Below the pieces are notes generated by a model, which saw only the letters and a program-made list of their open reading frames with translations, was not told the DNA's origin and made no database searches. A stretch of DNA of 6,524 nucleotides, taken from contig QMQC01000110.1 in assembly GCA_003648875.1 (NCBI GenBank), positions 1 through 6,524 on the forward strand, written 5' to 3'. Below, one piece after another: positions 5,519 through 6,524 of the stretch (position 1 is the stretch's first letter; the number at the start of each line of letters is the position of its first letter). This DNA is from Actinomycetota bacterium (lineage in GTDB: Bacteria > Actinomycetota > Acidimicrobiia > Spongiisociales > UBA5794). The position numbers and the translations under genes are program-made.

Positions 5519-6524
5519 GCGATCTGAATCGCACTCTCACCGACAGGGCCGAGCGAGGAACCCCGATTGGAAGTGCACGACTCCGCGAGAGAGTGCTATT
5601 GGAATTGGCTGCTGACGCGTCGATCCAACCTGTTGTCAGTGATCGGGCACGATGGTACACGCGCCCGACGTTGGTGGCCGCCGGTGCCGCGGTGCTGGTA
5701 CTGGTCGCTGTCGGCCTGCCGATCCTGTACTTCAGCGGTGGCGAATGGACTGTCTCTGATCAGGCCCCGACGACAATTGCTGTTTCCCCTCCAACGGTGC
5801 CCTCGACAACGGCACCGCTGGTTCAACCGGTGACGGAAGGTCCATGGCAGCAGGTGGGTGTGGATGTGATGGAACCTATCGTCGGAATCCTTGATATGGA
5901 GGCGGTCGGGTCTGGGTTGGTCGCTGTAGGTTTTGATCCCGGCGCTGACTTCCGCCAGGACGGTGTGATCTTCGCGTCCGATGACGGGGTTGCCTGGACA
6001 CGGCTCGCCGAGAACGACCCTGCGTTGACGACTGGGACAGTGTTGATCTACGGCATCGTCGAGGGTGGTCCTGGATTGGTCGCTGTCGGCATGAGTTGCC
6101 CGGACATCGGCTTCCCGTGTGAGGACGGACCGTTTCCAACGGTCTGGTCGTCGGTTGATGGGACCTCATGGAACAGATCCCCAGTTGGTGTGTCGAATGG
6201 CTCCATGGAGGACGTCGTTGCCACGGATAACGGATTCGTCGCGGCTGGCCTTGTTTGGGAGTCGGATGGCGACGTCGTTTCGAATCGCCCCACCATATGG
6301 ACGTCGCCCGATGGTGTGAACTGGTCACAGGCATGGCAGGACGATCCCGTCCAAAGGACGGACGGGCCTCAACCGGGTGGCTACATCGGCATGTTGGCCG
6401 TCAACCCTGACGGTCTGATCATCGCTGTCGGTACTGCTGAAGACGGCGTAGGTGAGGTTGTCGTTGCGGTGTGGATCTCGACCAACGGCCAGGACTGGGA
6501 ACGCGTTGAGACCGATTCTGCCGC
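5515..6524 (+). CDS. Putative anti-sigma factor: single-pass membrane protein with extracytoplasmic Asp-box-type beta-propeller repeats (3'-partial)
   Basis: The frame opens with ATG at 5515 and stays open to the window edge: 336 full codons with no stop. Residues 1-50 are a basic, cytoplasmic-looking N-terminus with one predicted helix (about 20-33). Residues 51-73 are a strong membrane segment (PTLVAAGAAVLVLVAVGLPI and on), and 82-107 a Thr/Pro-rich linker. From about 110 onward come at least four repeats, each with a G-F/L-V-A-V-G-like strand (VAVG at 136 and 189, VAAG at 242, IAVG at 303) and an S-x-D/N-G-x-x-W Asp-box-like turn (Ser155, Ser213, Ser264, Ser322, ending in Trp161, Trp219, Trp270, Trp328). 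Repeat spacing is 51-61 residues, as in beta-propellers. Coupling to the ECF sigma gene suggests the N-terminus binds the sigma factor while the propeller senses outside. The usual zinc anti-sigma motif H-x3-C-x2-C is absent, so the anti-sigma role rests on context. More blades and the stop lie beyond the window. Confidence 0.85.
   Translation, partial: MSDLNRTLTDRAERGTPIGSARLRERVLLELAADASIQPVVSDRARWYTRPTLVAAGAAVLVLVAVGLPILYFSGGEWTVSDQAPTTIAVSPPTVPSTTAPLVQPVTEGPWQQVGVDVMEPIVGILDMEAVGSGLVAVGFDPGADFRQDGVIFASDDGVAWTRLAENDPALTTGTVLIYGIVEGGPGLVAVGMSCPDIGFPCEDGPFPTVWSSVDGTSWNRSPVGVSNGSMEDVVATDNGFVAAGLVWESDGDVVSNRPTIWTSPDGVNWSQAWQDDPVQRTDGPQPGGYIGMLAVNPDGLIIAVGTAEDGVGEVVVAVWISTNGQDWERVETDSA

Noticed and set aside
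5567..5833. Plus-strand open frame of 88 codons inside the start of the propeller gene
   Set aside because: Out of frame with the ATGA-coupled gene, no plausible ribosome site, and an Arg/Cys/Trp-rich product; it is a shadow.
5702..6090. Identical 14-mer TGGTCGCTGTCGGC at 5702-5715 and 6077-6090
   Set aside because: Both copies encode LVAVG, once in the membrane helix and once in a propeller strand; this is explained by shared residues and codon use, not by a DNA repeat element.
5876..6334. Minus-strand open frame of 152 codons antisense to the propeller gene
   Set aside because: The product is dominated by Arg, Pro, Ser and Gln with no domain, whereas the plus strand encodes a regular repeat structure with membrane segment and coupled start.
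1..6524. tRNA, rRNA, CRISPR, transposase, integrase, attachment site or defence-system genes
   Set aside because: No direct-repeat array, no cloverleaf-like element, no terminal inverted repeats and no recombinase or nuclease motifs other than the repair-type helicase were seen.

Overview
The window is roughly 60% G+C, densely packed and chromosomal in character. It carries five protein genes and no RNA genes, insertion sequences, CRISPR arrays or phage genes. The ECF sigma factor with a membrane partner, a 16-bp SOS box of the mycobacterial/Gram-positive LexA type, start codons with little or no Shine-Dalgarno and the Thr/Pro-rich extracytoplasmic linker all point to a high-GC Gram-positive (Actinomycetota), possibly an uncultured Acidimicrobiia-like lineage. 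That placement is inference.

Layout. (1) Bases 1-1424, +: the C-terminal two thirds of a YyaL/SPATA20-type protein (thioredoxin-like plus alpha-alpha barrel); its N-terminus lies outside the window. (2) Bases 1421-1696, -: a small two-helix membrane protein with a Cys pair in its loop, convergent with gene 1, the two stop codons overlapping by 4 bp. (3) Bases 1814-2824, +: an HSL-family (GDSAG) alpha/beta hydrolase, divergent from gene 2. It ends in three tandem copies of GAACCGT that run into the stop codon. (4) Bases 2840-4894, -: a complete UvrD/PcrA/Rep-type superfamily 1 helicase, convergent with the hydrolase, with a shared hairpin at the junction. A perfect LexA-type SOS box, TCGAAC-N4-GTTCGA, overlaps its start codon, and the start looks leaderless. 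(5) Bases 5027-5518, +: an ECF sigma factor, divergent from the helicase across about 130 bp. (6) Bases 5515 to window end, +: a gene translationally coupled to the sigma factor through an ATGA overlap. It encodes a single-pass membrane protein with a short cytoplasmic N-terminus, a Thr/Pro linker and at least four Asp-box-like beta-propeller repeats outside the cell. It has no stop within the window and is 3'-partial.

How it works together. The sigma factor and membrane propeller protein form the one clear functional unit: a probable transmembrane signalling pair in which the propeller senses an envelope or extracellular cue and the cytoplasmic N-terminus restrains the sigma factor. The helicase is a DNA-repair gene probably induced by DNA damage. 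The YyaL-like protein, small membrane protein and hydrolase show no operon linkage. The two most interesting points are the sigma/propeller pair, which lacks the usual zinc anti-sigma motif, and the SOS operator on the helicase start. No intergenic stretch exceeds about 130 bp.
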